DNA of 32,980 nt from Planctomycetota bacterium (GTDB taxonomy: Bacteria; Planctomycetota; Planctomycetia; Pirellulales; JADFKK01), in NCBI GenBank assembly GCA_022564995.1, contig JADFKK010000055.1:1-32980 (forward strand). Reading direction: 5' to 3'. Below the pieces are notes generated by a model. The model had not been told where the DNA came from. It made no database searches and was given only the letters and a program-made list of their open reading frames with translations. Shown one piece after another: positions 16,093-23,898 of this stretch. The translations under genes were made by a program, and so were the position numbers. The stretch's first letter is position 1, and the number at the start of each line of letters is the position of its first letter.

Positions 16093-16138
16093 TATTTTTG
16101 ACAACCGTACTTGTCAAAAATAGCCGAGTAGTTATGAT
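16093..16138 (+). promoter_or_regulatory. Promoter and palindromic operator of the suf operon
   Basis: TATTTTTGACAA (16093-16104) and TTGTCAAAAATA (16111-16122) are a perfect 12-bp inverted repeat around CCGTAC. The right arm supplies a -35 box TTGTCA (16111-16116). After 16 bases comes TATGAT (16133-16138), a good -10 box. A dimeric regulator bound to the palindrome would block RNA polymerase. The adjacent SufR-like regulator, 50 bases downstream, is the natural candidate, which would make the operon autoregulated. Site and boxes are seen; the binding partner is inferred. Confidence 0.7.
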
Positions 16139-16187
16139 ATGGGTGAGCGGCGGGGAATTGGTGGCCGCCTTTTGGGGAGCGGAATCG

Positions 16188-16805
16188 ATGAACAAGAAAA
16201 TTGTGCCATCGGACGTGGCGATGCTCGACCTTTTGCGGAAGGCCGAATCGCTGAGCATTGCCCAATTGATCGAAGCCCTGGGGGTGACCGCCACCGCCGT
16301 CCGTTATCGGCTGAACCGGCTGATGGACCAGGGCCATGTTGTGCGCCGCGAGTATCGCGGTAGTCGGGGCCGTCCCGGTTTCCGCTACGAGCTTACCGAG
16401 CAGGGGCAGCGGCAGACTGGGGCCAATTTCGCCGACTTGGCCCTTGCCCTGTGGGAAGAAATCCGCTCGATCAAGAACGCTGAGGTGCGGCGAGGGCTGT
16501 TGCAGCGGATCGCCCACCGCGTGGCCGCGAGCTATTCGTCGCGGGTCACCGGCGATTCGGTAGAGGAGAAAATGGAGTCGATTTGCGAGTTATTCGAGGA
16601 TCGCGAGGTGCCGTTTGAGGTCGATACGTCGGGGCGGTTGCCCGTGTTGACCGCTCTGGCATGTCCGTATCCGGAGTTGGCCGAGCGGGATCGCTCGATA
16701 TGCAGCATGGAACGGATGATGTTTTCGGAATTGGTGGGTGAGAATCTGCGTTTAACCGAGTGCCGGCTCGACGGCAACCGCCGTTGCACGTTTGAAGCAA
16801 ACTAG
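16188..16805 (+). CDS. sufR: SufR-like iron-sulfur cluster transcriptional regulator
   Basis: A 205-residue regulator. Residues 8-60 form a winged helix-turn-helix (SIAQLIEALGVTATAVRYRL, then a wing with Arg/Gly residues YRGSRGRPGFRYELTEQG). The C-terminal half carries Cys159-x12-Cys172 in CPYPELAERDRSIC and then Cys192 and Cys200 in TECRLDGNRRC. SufR proteins use conserved C-terminal cysteines to hold a 4Fe-4S cluster and repress suf genes when the cluster is present; the spacing of the last two differs from the cyanobacterial pattern. ATG 16188 is chosen (GGGGAGCGGAATCG before it); longer starts at 16098 and 16134 fall in the operator and promoter. It heads the Fe-S gene cluster, 87 bases before nuoB. 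Confidence 0.85.
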   Translation: MNKKIVPSDVAMLDLLRKAESLSIAQLIEALGVTATAVRYRLNRLMDQGHVVRREYRGSRGRPGFRYELTEQGQRQTGANFADLALALWEEIRSIKNAEVRRGLLQRIAHRVAASYSSRVTGDSVEEKMESICELFEDREVPFEVDTSGRLPVLTALACPYPELAERDRSICSMERMMFSELVGENLRLTECRLDGNRRCTFEAN

Positions 16806-16892
16806 GGAGCCGGGTATAGTGATGGGCTTTGCCGGTTCGAGCGGCGAGCCGATTGCGTTGGAAACACGTTTCAGCTTGGAAGTGAGACCGAA

Positions 16893-17516
16893 ATGGTACA
16901 ACCCTGGATCGAAGGACGATTTGAAGAGAACGTGATCGTCTCCACCGTGGAGCAGGCGATCAACTGGGCTCGGCAGTCGAGCATTTGGCCGATGACGTTC
17001 GGCCTGGCCTGCTGTGCGATCGAGATGATGGCGGCCGGAGCGAGCCGCTTCGACCTGGATCGTTTCGGCGCCGGGGCGTTTCGCGCCACGCCCAGACAAG
17101 CCGACCTGATGATCGTCGCCGGCACGGTCACCTACAAAATGGCCAGCCGGGTTCGCCGGCTCTACAACCTGATGCCCGACCCCAAGTTCGTCATCGCCAT
17201 GGGCGCTTGCACCGTCGGCGGCGGGCCGTATTTCAAGTACGGCTACCATGTGGTCAAGGGCGTCGATTTGGTCGTGCCGGTCGACGTGTATGTGCCGGGC
17301 TGCCCGCCGCGGCCGGAGGCTTTGCTGGAAGGGTTGATGCGGGTCCAAGACAAGATCAAGGGACACCACATCGCCCGACGTGCCAGCGACGAGCGGTTCG
17401 GAAAGCTGGGCGTCAAAGTCGACGACACGCTGCCCGTGCCGCATCACAGCGGTTACGTGGCCGATCCGATCGAGACTGAACCGTTGTTCGATCACCAAAA
17501 GATCACCGACAAATAA
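16893..17516 (+). CDS. nuoB: NADH-quinone oxidoreductase subunit B (NuoB), isolated copy
   Basis: A 207-residue NuoB/PSST homologue. The N2 4Fe-4S ligands are all visible: Cys40-Cys41 in [11 protein letters not shown], Cys106 in [12 protein letters not shown] and Cys137 in [15 protein letters not shown]. Surrounding motifs ([28 protein letters not shown]) are canonical, so the protein should be able to carry the cluster that passes electrons to quinone in complex I. The C-terminal 40 residues extend beyond the shortest homologues. No other nuo gene is in the window. The stop overlaps the sufC start (TAATG), so it is co-translated with Fe-S assembly genes, an unusual context. Confidence 0.95.
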   Translation: MVQPWIEGRFEENVIVSTVEQAINWARQSSIWPMTFGLACCAIEMMAAGASRFDLDRFGAGAFRATPRQADLMIVAGTVTYKMASRVRRLYNLMPDPKFVIAMGACTVGGGPYFKYGYHVVKGVDLVVPVDVYVPGCPPRPEALLEGLMRVQDKIKGHHIARRASDERFGKLGVKVDDTLPVPHHSGYVADPIETEPLFDHQKITDK

Positions 17517-18331
17517 TGATTGACGTTATGAAACACGAATCGCTGAAGATTACCAATTTGCACGTCGCGGTCGAGGGCAAGCCGATTTTGCACGGCGTGA
17601 ACCTCGAAATCCGCCGGGGCGAGACTCACGCGCTGATGGGCCCCAACGGATCGGGCAAGAGCACGCTGGGCTTCGCCGTGGCCGGCCATCCCAAGTACGA
17701 GGTGACCGAAGGCACGATCGAACTGTGTGGCGAGACCATCAACGACTGGTCACCCGACAAGCGGGCTCGCCAGGGAGTGTTCATGGCCTTTCAGCGACCG
17801 ATGGCGATTCCCGGCGTGAAGATGGCCGACTTTTTGCGGCACGCGACCACCAACGTGCGACGGCCCGACCGCAAAGAGGGAGAAGATTTGATCCCGATGC
17901 GTGAGTTTCGCAAAGAGCTGCGAGGTAAAATGGAGCAACTCAAGATGGACATGGAATTCGCCCGGCGCTACGTCAACGACGGCTTCTCCGGCGGCGAGAT
18001 GAAGCGGGCCGAGATCCTTCAGTTGGCCATGTTGATGCCCAAATTTGCCATCCTCGACGAGACCGACAGCGGGCTAGACGCCGACGCCGTGCGGCTGGCC
18101 AGCGAGAGCATCGCCCAAATCGGTGGCGACGAGATGGGCATTTTGATCATCACCCACCACGACAAATTGCTGGAGCACAACACGCCCGACTACACCCACG
18201 TCATGCTCGGCGGACGCATCGTCGAGACCGCCGGCAAGGAATTGGCCGAAGAGCTACACAGCCAAGGTTACGACCGCGTGCGGGCAGATTACCCGGAAGC
18301 AGCGGAGGCGGAGTTAGGAGTTAGGAGTTAG
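17516..18331 (+). CDS. sufC: SufC, Fe-S cluster assembly ATPase
   Basis: A 271-residue ABC-type ATPase of the SUF scaffold. Walker A is GPNGSGKST (residues 42-50); the signature is FSGGEMKR; Walker B is the SufC-specific LDETDSGLDAD; the switch His is in IITHHDKLL. SufC drives conformational change of the SufB-SufD scaffold during cluster building. The ATG overlaps the nuoB stop; an internal ATG at 17528 (MKHESLK) is an alternative start. The last residues (AELGVRS) are encoded by the beginning of a GGAGTTA tandem repeat, and the stop codon lies inside that repeat, so copy-number change would alter the C-terminus. The core domain is complete. Confidence 0.95.
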   Translation: MIDVMKHESLKITNLHVAVEGKPILHGVNLEIRRGETHALMGPNGSGKSTLGFAVAGHPKYEVTEGTIELCGETINDWSPDKRARQGVFMAFQRPMAIPGVKMADFLRHATTNVRRPDRKEGEDLIPMREFRKELRGKMEQLKMDMEFARRYVNDGFSGGEMKRAEILQLAMLMPKFAILDETDSGLDADAVRLASESIAQIGGDEMGILIITHHDKLLEHNTPDYTHVMLGGRIVETAGKELAEELHSQGYDRVRADYPEAAEAELGVRS

Positions 18332-18365
18332 GAGTTAGGATTTGGGATTTGGGATTTGGGATTTG
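18310..18365 (+). repeat. Eight heptamer repeats spanning the sufC stop codon
   Basis: Four exact tandem copies of GGAGTTA (18310-18337) are followed without a break by four exact copies of GGATTTG (18338-18365). Because 7 is not a multiple of 3, all three frames are sampled. The sufC stop TAG (18329-18331) is formed within the first array. Confidence 0.95.
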
Positions 18366-18371
18366 TAAAGC

Positions 18372-18388
18372 CGCGACCAGTGGTCGCG
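18372..18388. repeat. Short perfect palindrome between sufC and sufB
   Basis: CGCGACCA-G-TGGTCGCG has 8-bp arms around a single base. It looks like a REP-type unit; with a one-base centre it is more likely a DNA-level repeat or an mRNA processing hairpin than a terminator, and sufB is probably still read from the same transcript. Confidence 0.6.
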
Positions 18389-18436
18389 CCCGATTTTACG
18401 ATTTGCGACTTGTTCTGAAAGAACACGAGGTCACCC

Positions 18437-19837
18437 ATGGCAACCGACAGCATCGCCACGATTGGCGAGATCAATAAATACGACTTTCGCACCGAGACCA
18501 AAGCGGTGTTTAAGGCCCGCAAGGGGATCGACGCGGAGATCGTCCGTCAAATTTCGGACATGAAGGACGAACCGGAGTGGATGCTCAAGTTTCGGCTGCG
18601 GAGCTTGGAGATTTTCGAGTCGAAGCCGATGCCGCGCTGGGGCGGCGCCATCGACCTCGACTTCCAGAACATCTACTACTATCTCAAGCCGACCGATGGC
18701 CAAGGCCGCACTTGGGACGAAGTGCCGGAGGAGATCAAAGAGACGTTCGACCGGCTGGGCATCCCCCAGGCCGAAAAGAAATATCTGGCCGGCGTCAAGG
18801 CCCAGTTCGAGAGCGAAGTGGTCTACGGCTCGCTGCAGGAAGACCTCGGCAAAAAGGGCGTCATCTTCACCGACACCGACACGGCGGTGAGAGAACACCC
18901 CGAGCTGTTGCGGGAATACTTCGCCAAGATCATTTCGCCCGACGACAACAAGTTCGCCGCGCTTAACTCGGCGGTCTGGTCGGGCGGGTCGTTCATCTAC
19001 GTGCCCAAGGGCGTGAAGATCGAATTTCCGCTGCAAGCCTACTTCCGCATCAACGCCGAGAACATGGGCCAGTTCGAGCGGACGCTGATCATCGTCGACG
19101 AAGGGGCCGAGGTCCATTACGTCGAAGGCTGCACCGCGCCGATGTACACCACCGAAAGTCTGCACTCGGCCGTAGTCGAAATCATCGTCAAGAAACACGC
19201 CCGCTGTCGCTATACCACGATCCAGAATTGGGCCAACAACATCTATAACCTGGTCACCAAACGGGCGATGGCCTACGAAGGCGCCCTGATGGAATGGATC
19301 GACGGCAACCTGGGCAGCAAGCTGACGATGAAATATCCGGCCGTTTACATGATGGAGCCGGGCGCCCGCGGCGAGATTCTCTCGATCGCCTTCTCCTCGG
19401 CCGGCCAGCATCAGGACGCCGGCGCGAAGGTGGTCCACTGTGCTCCAGACACCTCCAGCCGGATCGTCTCCAAGAGCATCTCGAAGAATGGCGGCCGCAG
19501 CAGTTACCGCGGGCTGTGCAAAGTGATGAAAGGCGCGACTAACTCCCGCAGCAGCGTGGTCTGCGACGCCTTGATTCTCGATTCCGAAAGCCGCAGCGAC
19601 ACTTATCCGTACATTGAGGTCGACGAAGCCGACGTCTCGATCGGCCACGAGGCGAGCGTCTCACGGATCGGCGAGGAACAGATGTTCTATCTGACCAGCC
19701 GCGGGTTGACCGAGCCCGAGGCCAGCACGATGATCGTCAACGGCTTCATCGAGCCGCTGATCAAAGAGTTGCCGATGGAATACGCCGTCGAGATGAACCG
19801 GCTGATCGAATTGCAGATGGAAGGATCGGTCGGATAA
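18437..19837 (+). CDS. sufB: SufB, Fe-S cluster assembly scaffold
   Basis: A 466-residue SufB of normal length. Signature regions are [20 protein letters not shown] and [20 protein letters not shown]. The functional C-terminal beta-helix segment is [20 protein letters not shown] with the conserved cysteine that receives persulfide sulfur. [20 protein letters not shown] supplies the acidic/His pair at the SufB-SufD interface. The ATG at 18437 follows GAGGTCACCC. SufB binds the nascent cluster together with SufD and SufC. It is 105 bases after sufC, separated by the heptamer array and a palindrome, and 197 bases before sufD, separated by a MITE-like element. Confidence 0.97.
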   Translation: MATDSIATIGEINKYDFRTETKAVFKARKGIDAEIVRQISDMKDEPEWMLKFRLRSLEIFESKPMPRWGGAIDLDFQNIYYYLKPTDGQGRTWDEVPEEIKETFDRLGIPQAEKKYLAGVKAQFESEVVYGSLQEDLGKKGVIFTDTDTAVREHPELLREYFAKIISPDDNKFAALNSAVWSGGSFIYVPKGVKIEFPLQAYFRINAENMGQFERTLIIVDEGAEVHYVEGCTAPMYTTESLHSAVVEIIVKKHARCRYTTIQNWANNIYNLVTKRAMAYEGALMEWIDGNLGSKLTMKYPAVYMMEPGARGEILSIAFSSAGQHQDAGAKVVHCAPDTSSRIVSKSISKNGGRSSYRGLCKVMKGATNSRSSVVCDALILDSESRSDTYPYIEVDEADVSIGHEASVSRIGEEQMFYLTSRGLTEPEASTMIVNGFIEPLIKELPMEYAVEMNRLIELQMEGSVG

Positions 19838-19845
19838 GACCGAAT

Positions 19846-20012
19846 AAAAGGGGACAGGTGCATATATTGGGTATTCTAGGGTGTATGCGATGAGATAGAT
19901 TGACCCGGCCATTGTTCCTTCCTTGATCTGGCCCGTAGGCGCATGGTTGGCATGGAGACTATCTCTACCTAAGCTACCTTGTTTTACCAATATATGCGCC
20001 TGTCCCCTTTTT
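19846..20012. repeat. MITE-like element between sufB and sufD
   Basis: The 25-base left arm (19846-19870) starts AAAAGGGGACAGGTGC. It is matched by the inverted right arm ending at about 20012 (CCTGTCCCCTTTTT) with a single mismatch. The 167-base unit carries no credible ORF; a minus-strand frame through it has no recognisable homology. AAAAGGGGACAGG palindromes recur in many bacterial genomes near REP-associated transposases; that kinship is recalled, not tested. The right arm ends in a T-tract, so the folded RNA could attenuate transcription into sufD. Confidence 0.7.
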
Positions 20013-20034
20013 CAGAGTCTCCAAACTCAAAGAC

Positions 20035-21357
20035 ATGACCGAAACAGCAACACAACTTGGATTCACGGCTGAAGCGTTCAACGCCTTGCTCGGCTCGCGT
20101 AAGGAACCGGATTGGCTCACGGAGCTGCGCCGCTCGGCCTTTAAGACGTTCTCCGCTTCCTCACTGCCCGATCGCAGCGAAGAAGAGTGGATGCGGACCG
20201 ACATCCGACTGTTTCATCCCGAGCGCTTTGCGCCGCCGGCGATTGGTGACGCCAGCGCATCGAGCGAAGAAATTGTCGAGCCGTTGTTGACCCGGGGCGT
20301 CCAACTCGCCGGGCGCACGGCGGCGGTCGACGGACGCACGGTGGTCGATCAATTGGAACCGAAATGGGCCGATCGGGGCGTGCTGTTTGGCAGCCTTGGC
20401 CGGCTCGTCGCCCAGCATGGCGAGTTGCTCCGCCCGCATTTGCTCGCCCGGGCGGTCGATCCGCACGCCGACTATTTCTCGGCGCTACACGCCGCGTTTT
20501 GGACCGGCGGAACGCTGCTGTACGTGCCGCGGGGCGTGGTGGTCGACGAACCGTTTCACATGATCTCTTCGCTTAATGACGGCCGCGTCGATTTGGGGCA
20601 CACGCTGGTCGTGCTCGAAGAAGGCGCCGAAGCGACGCTGCTGGCTGAAACGGCCAGCGCCGACGAGCGAGCCGGCGGGCTGCATTGCGGGGCCATCGAA
20701 CTGTTGGTCGGTCCGAATGCCAGCCTCCGCTACGTGAATTTGCAAAACTGGGGCTCCGGCGTGTGGCACTTCGCCCGTCAGAAAGCGCTGGTCGATCGCG
20801 ACGCGCGGCTGCAATGGACCATCGGCGCGCTGGGCAGCCGGCTGGCCAAAGTGAATCAGCACGTGGCCTTGGTCGGTCCCGGGGCCGACGTGCAGGTGAA
20901 CGGCGTGATGTTCACCCAGGGCAAGCAGCACCTGTCGTATCACACGCTGCAGCATCACGAGGCGCCGTCCTGCCATAGCGATTTGCTCTACAAGGCCGGC
21001 CTGCAGGGACACTCCCGCACGGTCTGGCGAGGCATGATTAAGGTCGATCGCGCGGCCCAGAAGACCGACGGCTACCAACGCAACGACAGCCTGATCCTCA
21101 ACTCCAACGCCCGGGCCGATTCGATTCCCGGCCTGGAGATCGAAGCAGACGACGTTCGCTGCACTCACGGCAGCACGGCCGGCCGAGTCGACGAAGAGCA
21201 GGTCTTTTACGCCCGCAGCCGCGGCTACACTCGCCAGGAGGCGATCCGCATGATCGTCACCGGGTTCTTCCAACAAATCTTCGATCGCATTACCATCGAA
21301 AGCGTCCGCGACGCCCTGGCCGAAGCCATCGGTCGGCGGATTCGAGAATACGAATAG
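20035..21357 (+). CDS. sufD: SufD, Fe-S cluster assembly scaffold partner
   Basis: A 440-residue SufD. It shares the SufB fold but is more divergent: AALHAAFWTGGTLLYVPRGV in the middle and GLEIEADDVRCTHGSTAGRV near the end. The CTHG motif supplies the His that corresponds to the essential SufD histidine at the SufB interface, followed by VDEEQVFYARSRG. The ATG lies 22 bases after the MITE-like element with only a weak ribosome site, so its translation may depend on the upstream insertion not disturbing the leader. It is one base before the Rieske gene. Confidence 0.95.
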   Translation: MTETATQLGFTAEAFNALLGSRKEPDWLTELRRSAFKTFSASSLPDRSEEEWMRTDIRLFHPERFAPPAIGDASASSEEIVEPLLTRGVQLAGRTAAVDGRTVVDQLEPKWADRGVLFGSLGRLVAQHGELLRPHLLARAVDPHADYFSALHAAFWTGGTLLYVPRGVVVDEPFHMISSLNDGRVDLGHTLVVLEEGAEATLLAETASADERAGGLHCGAIELLVGPNASLRYVNLQNWGSGVWHFARQKALVDRDARLQWTIGALGSRLAKVNQHVALVGPGADVQVNGVMFTQGKQHLSYHTLQHHEAPSCHSDLLYKAGLQGHSRTVWRGMIKVDRAAQKTDGYQRNDSLILNSNARADSIPGLEIEADDVRCTHGSTAGRVDEEQVFYARSRGYTRQEAIRMIVTGFFQQIFDRITIESVRDALAEAIGRRIREYE

Positions 21358-21358
21358 C

Positions 21359-21679
21359 ATGTCCGACTTCCTCCCCGTTGCCAAAGTTTCCGACATCCCT
21401 GATCCGGGCAAACAGCTCATCGAGGTCGCCGACCGGCTGGTGGTGCTGTTTCACGCGGGCGGTAAGTTTTACTGCATCGACGATGTTTGCACCCACGACG
21501 GCGGCCCCTTGAGCGAGGGCGATTTAGACACCGCCGCCGGCACGATTTCCTGCCCGCGTCACGGAGCCAAGTTCGACTTCCGCGACGGTCGGGCCGTCAG
21601 CATGCCGGCCATCCAGGCAACCGTCTCGCACGAGGTGAAGATTGAGGGTGAAAACGTACTGGTGCGACTCAACGATTAG
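21359..21679 (+). CDS. Rieske-type 2Fe-2S ferredoxin
   Basis: A 106-residue soluble Rieske protein of the NirD/BphF type. The two ligand boxes are CTHDGG (Cys44, His46) and CPRHGAKF (Cys65, His68), the standard two-Cys two-His 2Fe-2S site. There is no signal peptide or membrane anchor, so it is cytoplasmic. The ATG lies one base after the sufD stop (TAGCATG), showing co-translation with the assembly genes. It may supply electrons for cluster assembly or be a client of the pathway. Such placement after sufD is known in several bacterial suf operons. Confidence 0.93.
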   Translation: MSDFLPVAKVSDIPDPGKQLIEVADRLVVLFHAGGKFYCIDDVCTHDGGPLSEGDLDTAAGTISCPRHGAKFDFRDGRAVSMPAIQATVSHEVKIEGENVLVRLND

Positions 21680-21691
21680 GAGAAAACCGAA

Positions 21692-22009
21692 ATGCCCATT
21701 GTCGAAGATGCCGTCCGCGAAGCGCTCAAGAACGTGATCGACCCGGAGTTGTTCGTCAACATCGTCGATTTGGGTTTAATCTACGAGGTCGACGTGGCGG
21801 AAGAAAAGGACGGTAAGCAAAACGTCTCGATCGACATGACCATGACCAGCCCGGCCTGCCCCGCCGCCCCGCAGTTGATCGCCAACGCCAAATCAGAAGT
21901 CGGCAAGCTCGACGGCGCCGGCGAAGTCGAAGTCAAGATCGTCATGACCCCGCCCTGGACGCCGGATTGCATGACGGAAGACGCCAAGGACCAGTTGGGG
22001 ATTTTTTGA
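21692..22009 (+). CDS. sufT: MIP18/DUF59 family Fe-S maturation protein (SufT-like)
   Basis: A 105-residue protein. DPEL (17-20) and IVDLGLIYEVDV are the DUF59 signature, followed by MTMTSPACPAAP with conserved Cys56 and PPWTPDCMTEDAK near the end. Family members (SufT, PaaD-like, human MIP18) help deliver Fe-S clusters to targets. The ribosome site is AGGAGAAAACCGAA. It is 12 bases after the Rieske gene and last in the operon; it ends nine bases before a convergent gene, leaving no room for a separate terminator. The symbol is given by family and context; a PaaD-type relative is the alternative. Confidence 0.85.
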   Translation: MPIVEDAVREALKNVIDPELFVNIVDLGLIYEVDVAEEKDGKQNVSIDMTMTSPACPAAPQLIANAKSEVGKLDGAGEVEVKIVMTPPWTPDCMTEDAKDQLGIF

Positions 22010-22018
22010 TTTCGATCG

Positions 22019-22840
22019 TCACGCTTGGGGATCGAGAATCTTGCCGGTCTGTTGAATGTCACGAATCAACTCGTCAAGCCGTTGTGACGGAATCAGCTGG
22101 ACTTTGTTTTCCGACAGTATCCCCTCAACTAGCGGCTGGGCGTCAGGAGCTTGTTCACGGAATTGCCCGACGATGATTAGCTGGAGTTCCCCGAGTTTAC
22201 TGTCCGGGTGGTCGTAAAGCGACTTTCCTTGAACTGCGTAGCGGCACGTACGGTCAACGACATCCGCCGGATTCTGAGCCTGGAATGAAGCAGGTCGGAT
22301 AAGGTTGAATCTGCCGTTCTGAAATCCAAATGGGATCGTCATGTCTTCGTTAAGGATAGGAACCCTTACCGTCAAGTCCTGTCGAATCTTGGCTTCCAAG
22401 TGGGCTTCCGCAAATCTCTCAGCGATTTGTGTTTTGAAAGCCCTTGCGGCGCTCCTTTGACGGTGTCGGTCGCCAACAAGTTCGTCAAACAGTTCGGCCA
22501 AATCCTTCTCCGGGTCGCACACGCGCATCGGGCGGGGCTCTGAGATTTGGACTTCATTAGCCCTGAGCGACACAAACCTCTGCAGGTCTTTAAGCGTTCG
22601 GATTCGGGAATGTTCTGTTTGAAGTCGCTCTTCAATGCCTTTCTTTAACGAACTGATTTGCGACGAATCGTAGTCCTCTGTTCCAAAGAACTTCCTTATT
22701 CGCTCGTTGCTAGTTGACGTGCGAGCCTTGAGAAACGACCGTTCAGGGCAGAAAATCAACACGCCGATATTTGCGGACTCCAACCGCGAAAGGTCAGGGC
22801 AGTACTGAATGATGCAGTAGTAACCTTTTGATGGTTTCAT
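22019..22840 (-). CDS. DUF3037 domain protein
   Basis: A 273-residue protein beginning MKPSKGYYCIIQYCPDLSRL, then ESANIGVLIFCPERSFLKAR, the opening motif of DUF3037. The rest is mixed alpha/beta with no catalytic motif I can identify. The ATG at 22840 follows GGAGGATACGCC and overlaps the upstream oxidoreductase stop as ATGA, so translation is coupled. A much longer in-frame ORF upstream (to 23140) lies entirely within the oxidoreductase gene in another frame and is rejected. Function unknown; homologues are small stand-alone proteins. Base composition here is lower in GC than in its neighbour, hinting at acquisition. Confidence 0.75.
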   Translation of the reverse strand: MKPSKGYYCIIQYCPDLSRLESANIGVLIFCPERSFLKARTSTSNERIRKFFGTEDYDSSQISSLKKGIEERLQTEHSRIRTLKDLQRFVSLRANEVQISEPRPMRVCDPEKDLAELFDELVGDRHRQRSAARAFKTQIAERFAEAHLEAKIRQDLTVRVPILNEDMTIPFGFQNGRFNLIRPASFQAQNPADVVDRTCRYAVQGKSLYDHPDSKLGELQLIIVGQFREQAPDAQPLVEGILSENKVQLIPSQRLDELIRDIQQTGKILDPQA

Positions 22841-23898
22841 GGCGTATCCTCCAGTGAAACCCTCCGCCCCTGGGCGTGGCTCTCCCGCGCGGCCATTACG
22901 ATTGACAGCGCTCGGTAGGCATCGTGCAATCCGGAGGTGTTGCGAACCAGGCTGGTGACGGAACGGTGGAACTGCACCAGGAGTTGTTCGCCGACGGGGC
23001 GTTCGCTCTCCAGCGATTCCATGTGGCGGCCGGCCGTGTCGAACCAGATCAACGTCGAGGGTAAATCGACGAATGCGATGCCGCGATCGCAGGCGATTTG
23101 TAGATCGGCCGGAGGACGAAACGAGAGCGCCTCCGGCCAATTCGACGGGATGTATCGCCCACTACTGATCTGCGCAACGGGGCCCCCCTCTGGCTGGTCC
23201 GGAGCGGAGAAATCGAGGCTGAGCATTTCGTAAAAGGAATTGCACGTCTGATCGCCTTCTATCGCATCCTCTTCCGCCGAAAACTTTCGCCGCGTGCCGA
23301 CGACTTGCGTTGGCTCCGTGCCGACCACGTAACAGCACCAATCGACCAATTCCACCATCGAGTGCATCGTCGGGTCTCGATCGGCCAGCGACGTCCCGCG
23401 GTGGTTGCCCACACGTTTGCCGCTTGGCGCCTCGCCCAGACGCTGGTGACAAAACAACATCCGCGGCTTGCCGAGACGTGTGGCCAATAGCTCTTTGAGT
23501 CGCAACGTGGCCGGGGCCTGACGCCGGGCGAACTCGACCATGAAGGCGATGCCCGATTGCTCGACGCGCCGGCGGATCTCGTCGGCTTCGTCGGCGGGAA
23601 AATCGAGCGATGCGGTGCAGTAGATCGCCTTGCCGTGTTCGCAGGCCGCCAAGATCGGCAAGGCTCCGTACCATTGAGGCGAGAGCAACAGCAGAGCGTC
23701 GATGTCCTCGCGCGCCGCAACCGCCTGATATCCATCGACCGCGCTGATCCCCAATTCGCGAGCCACCTGCTGCGCCCGGTGGGCCACCTGATGGCAGATC
23801 GCCCGCACCTCGAAACGATCGGCCAACGCCCGCAGCGCCGGCAAATACCGCGATTCCCACGAGTCTCCCAGTCCGATCAGCCCAACGCGAAGCTTCAT
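22837..23898 (-). CDS. Gfo/Idh/MocA family oxidoreductase
   Basis: A 353-residue NAD(P)-dependent sugar or inositol dehydrogenase-like protein. The Rossmann start is KLRVGLIGLGDSWESRYLPA (a Gly-rich loop variant), followed by DIDALLLLSPQWYGALPILA. The EKP-type motif of the family is altered: YCTASLDFPADEADEIRRRV stands where a catalytic Lys-Pro pair is usual. C-terminal domain features include LADRDPTMHSMVELVDWCCY. Planctomycetes have many such paralogues acting on carbohydrate derivatives; the missing Lys-Pro may mean a non-classical reaction. No signal peptide is seen. Its last four bases overlap the DUF3037 start. Confidence 0.8.
   Translation of the reverse strand: MKLRVGLIGLGDSWESRYLPALRALADRFEVRAICHQVAHRAQQVARELGISAVDGYQAVAAREDIDALLLLSPQWYGALPILAACEHGKAIYCTASLDFPADEADEIRRRVEQSGIAFMVEFARRQAPATLRLKELLATRLGKPRMLFCHQRLGEAPSGKRVGNHRGTSLADRDPTMHSMVELVDWCCYVVGTEPTQVVGTRRKFSAEEDAIEGDQTCNSFYEMLSLDFSAPDQPEGGPVAQISSGRYIPSNWPEALSFRPPADLQIACDRGIAFVDLPSTLIWFDTAGRHMESLESERPVGEQLLVQFHRSVTSLVRNTSGLHDAYRALSIVMAARESHAQGRRVSLEDTP

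Larger units (their letters stand above)
15878..16187. other. Divergent intergenic control region
   Basis: This 310-base stretch between the minus-strand symporter and the plus-strand SufR-like gene contains no convincing ORF. It holds the symporter ribosome site (15883-15889 on the minus strand), a candidate minus-strand promoter near 16033-16061, and the operator/promoter at 16093-16138, which are listed separately. Confidence 0.6.

Noticed and set aside
18310..18365. Heptamer repeats as a CRISPR array
   Set aside because: Units are 7 bp with no spacers and no cas genes are nearby.
18431..19648. 405-codon minus-strand ORF opposite sufB
   Set aside because: Antisense shadow of a highly conserved gene; no start signal or family pattern.
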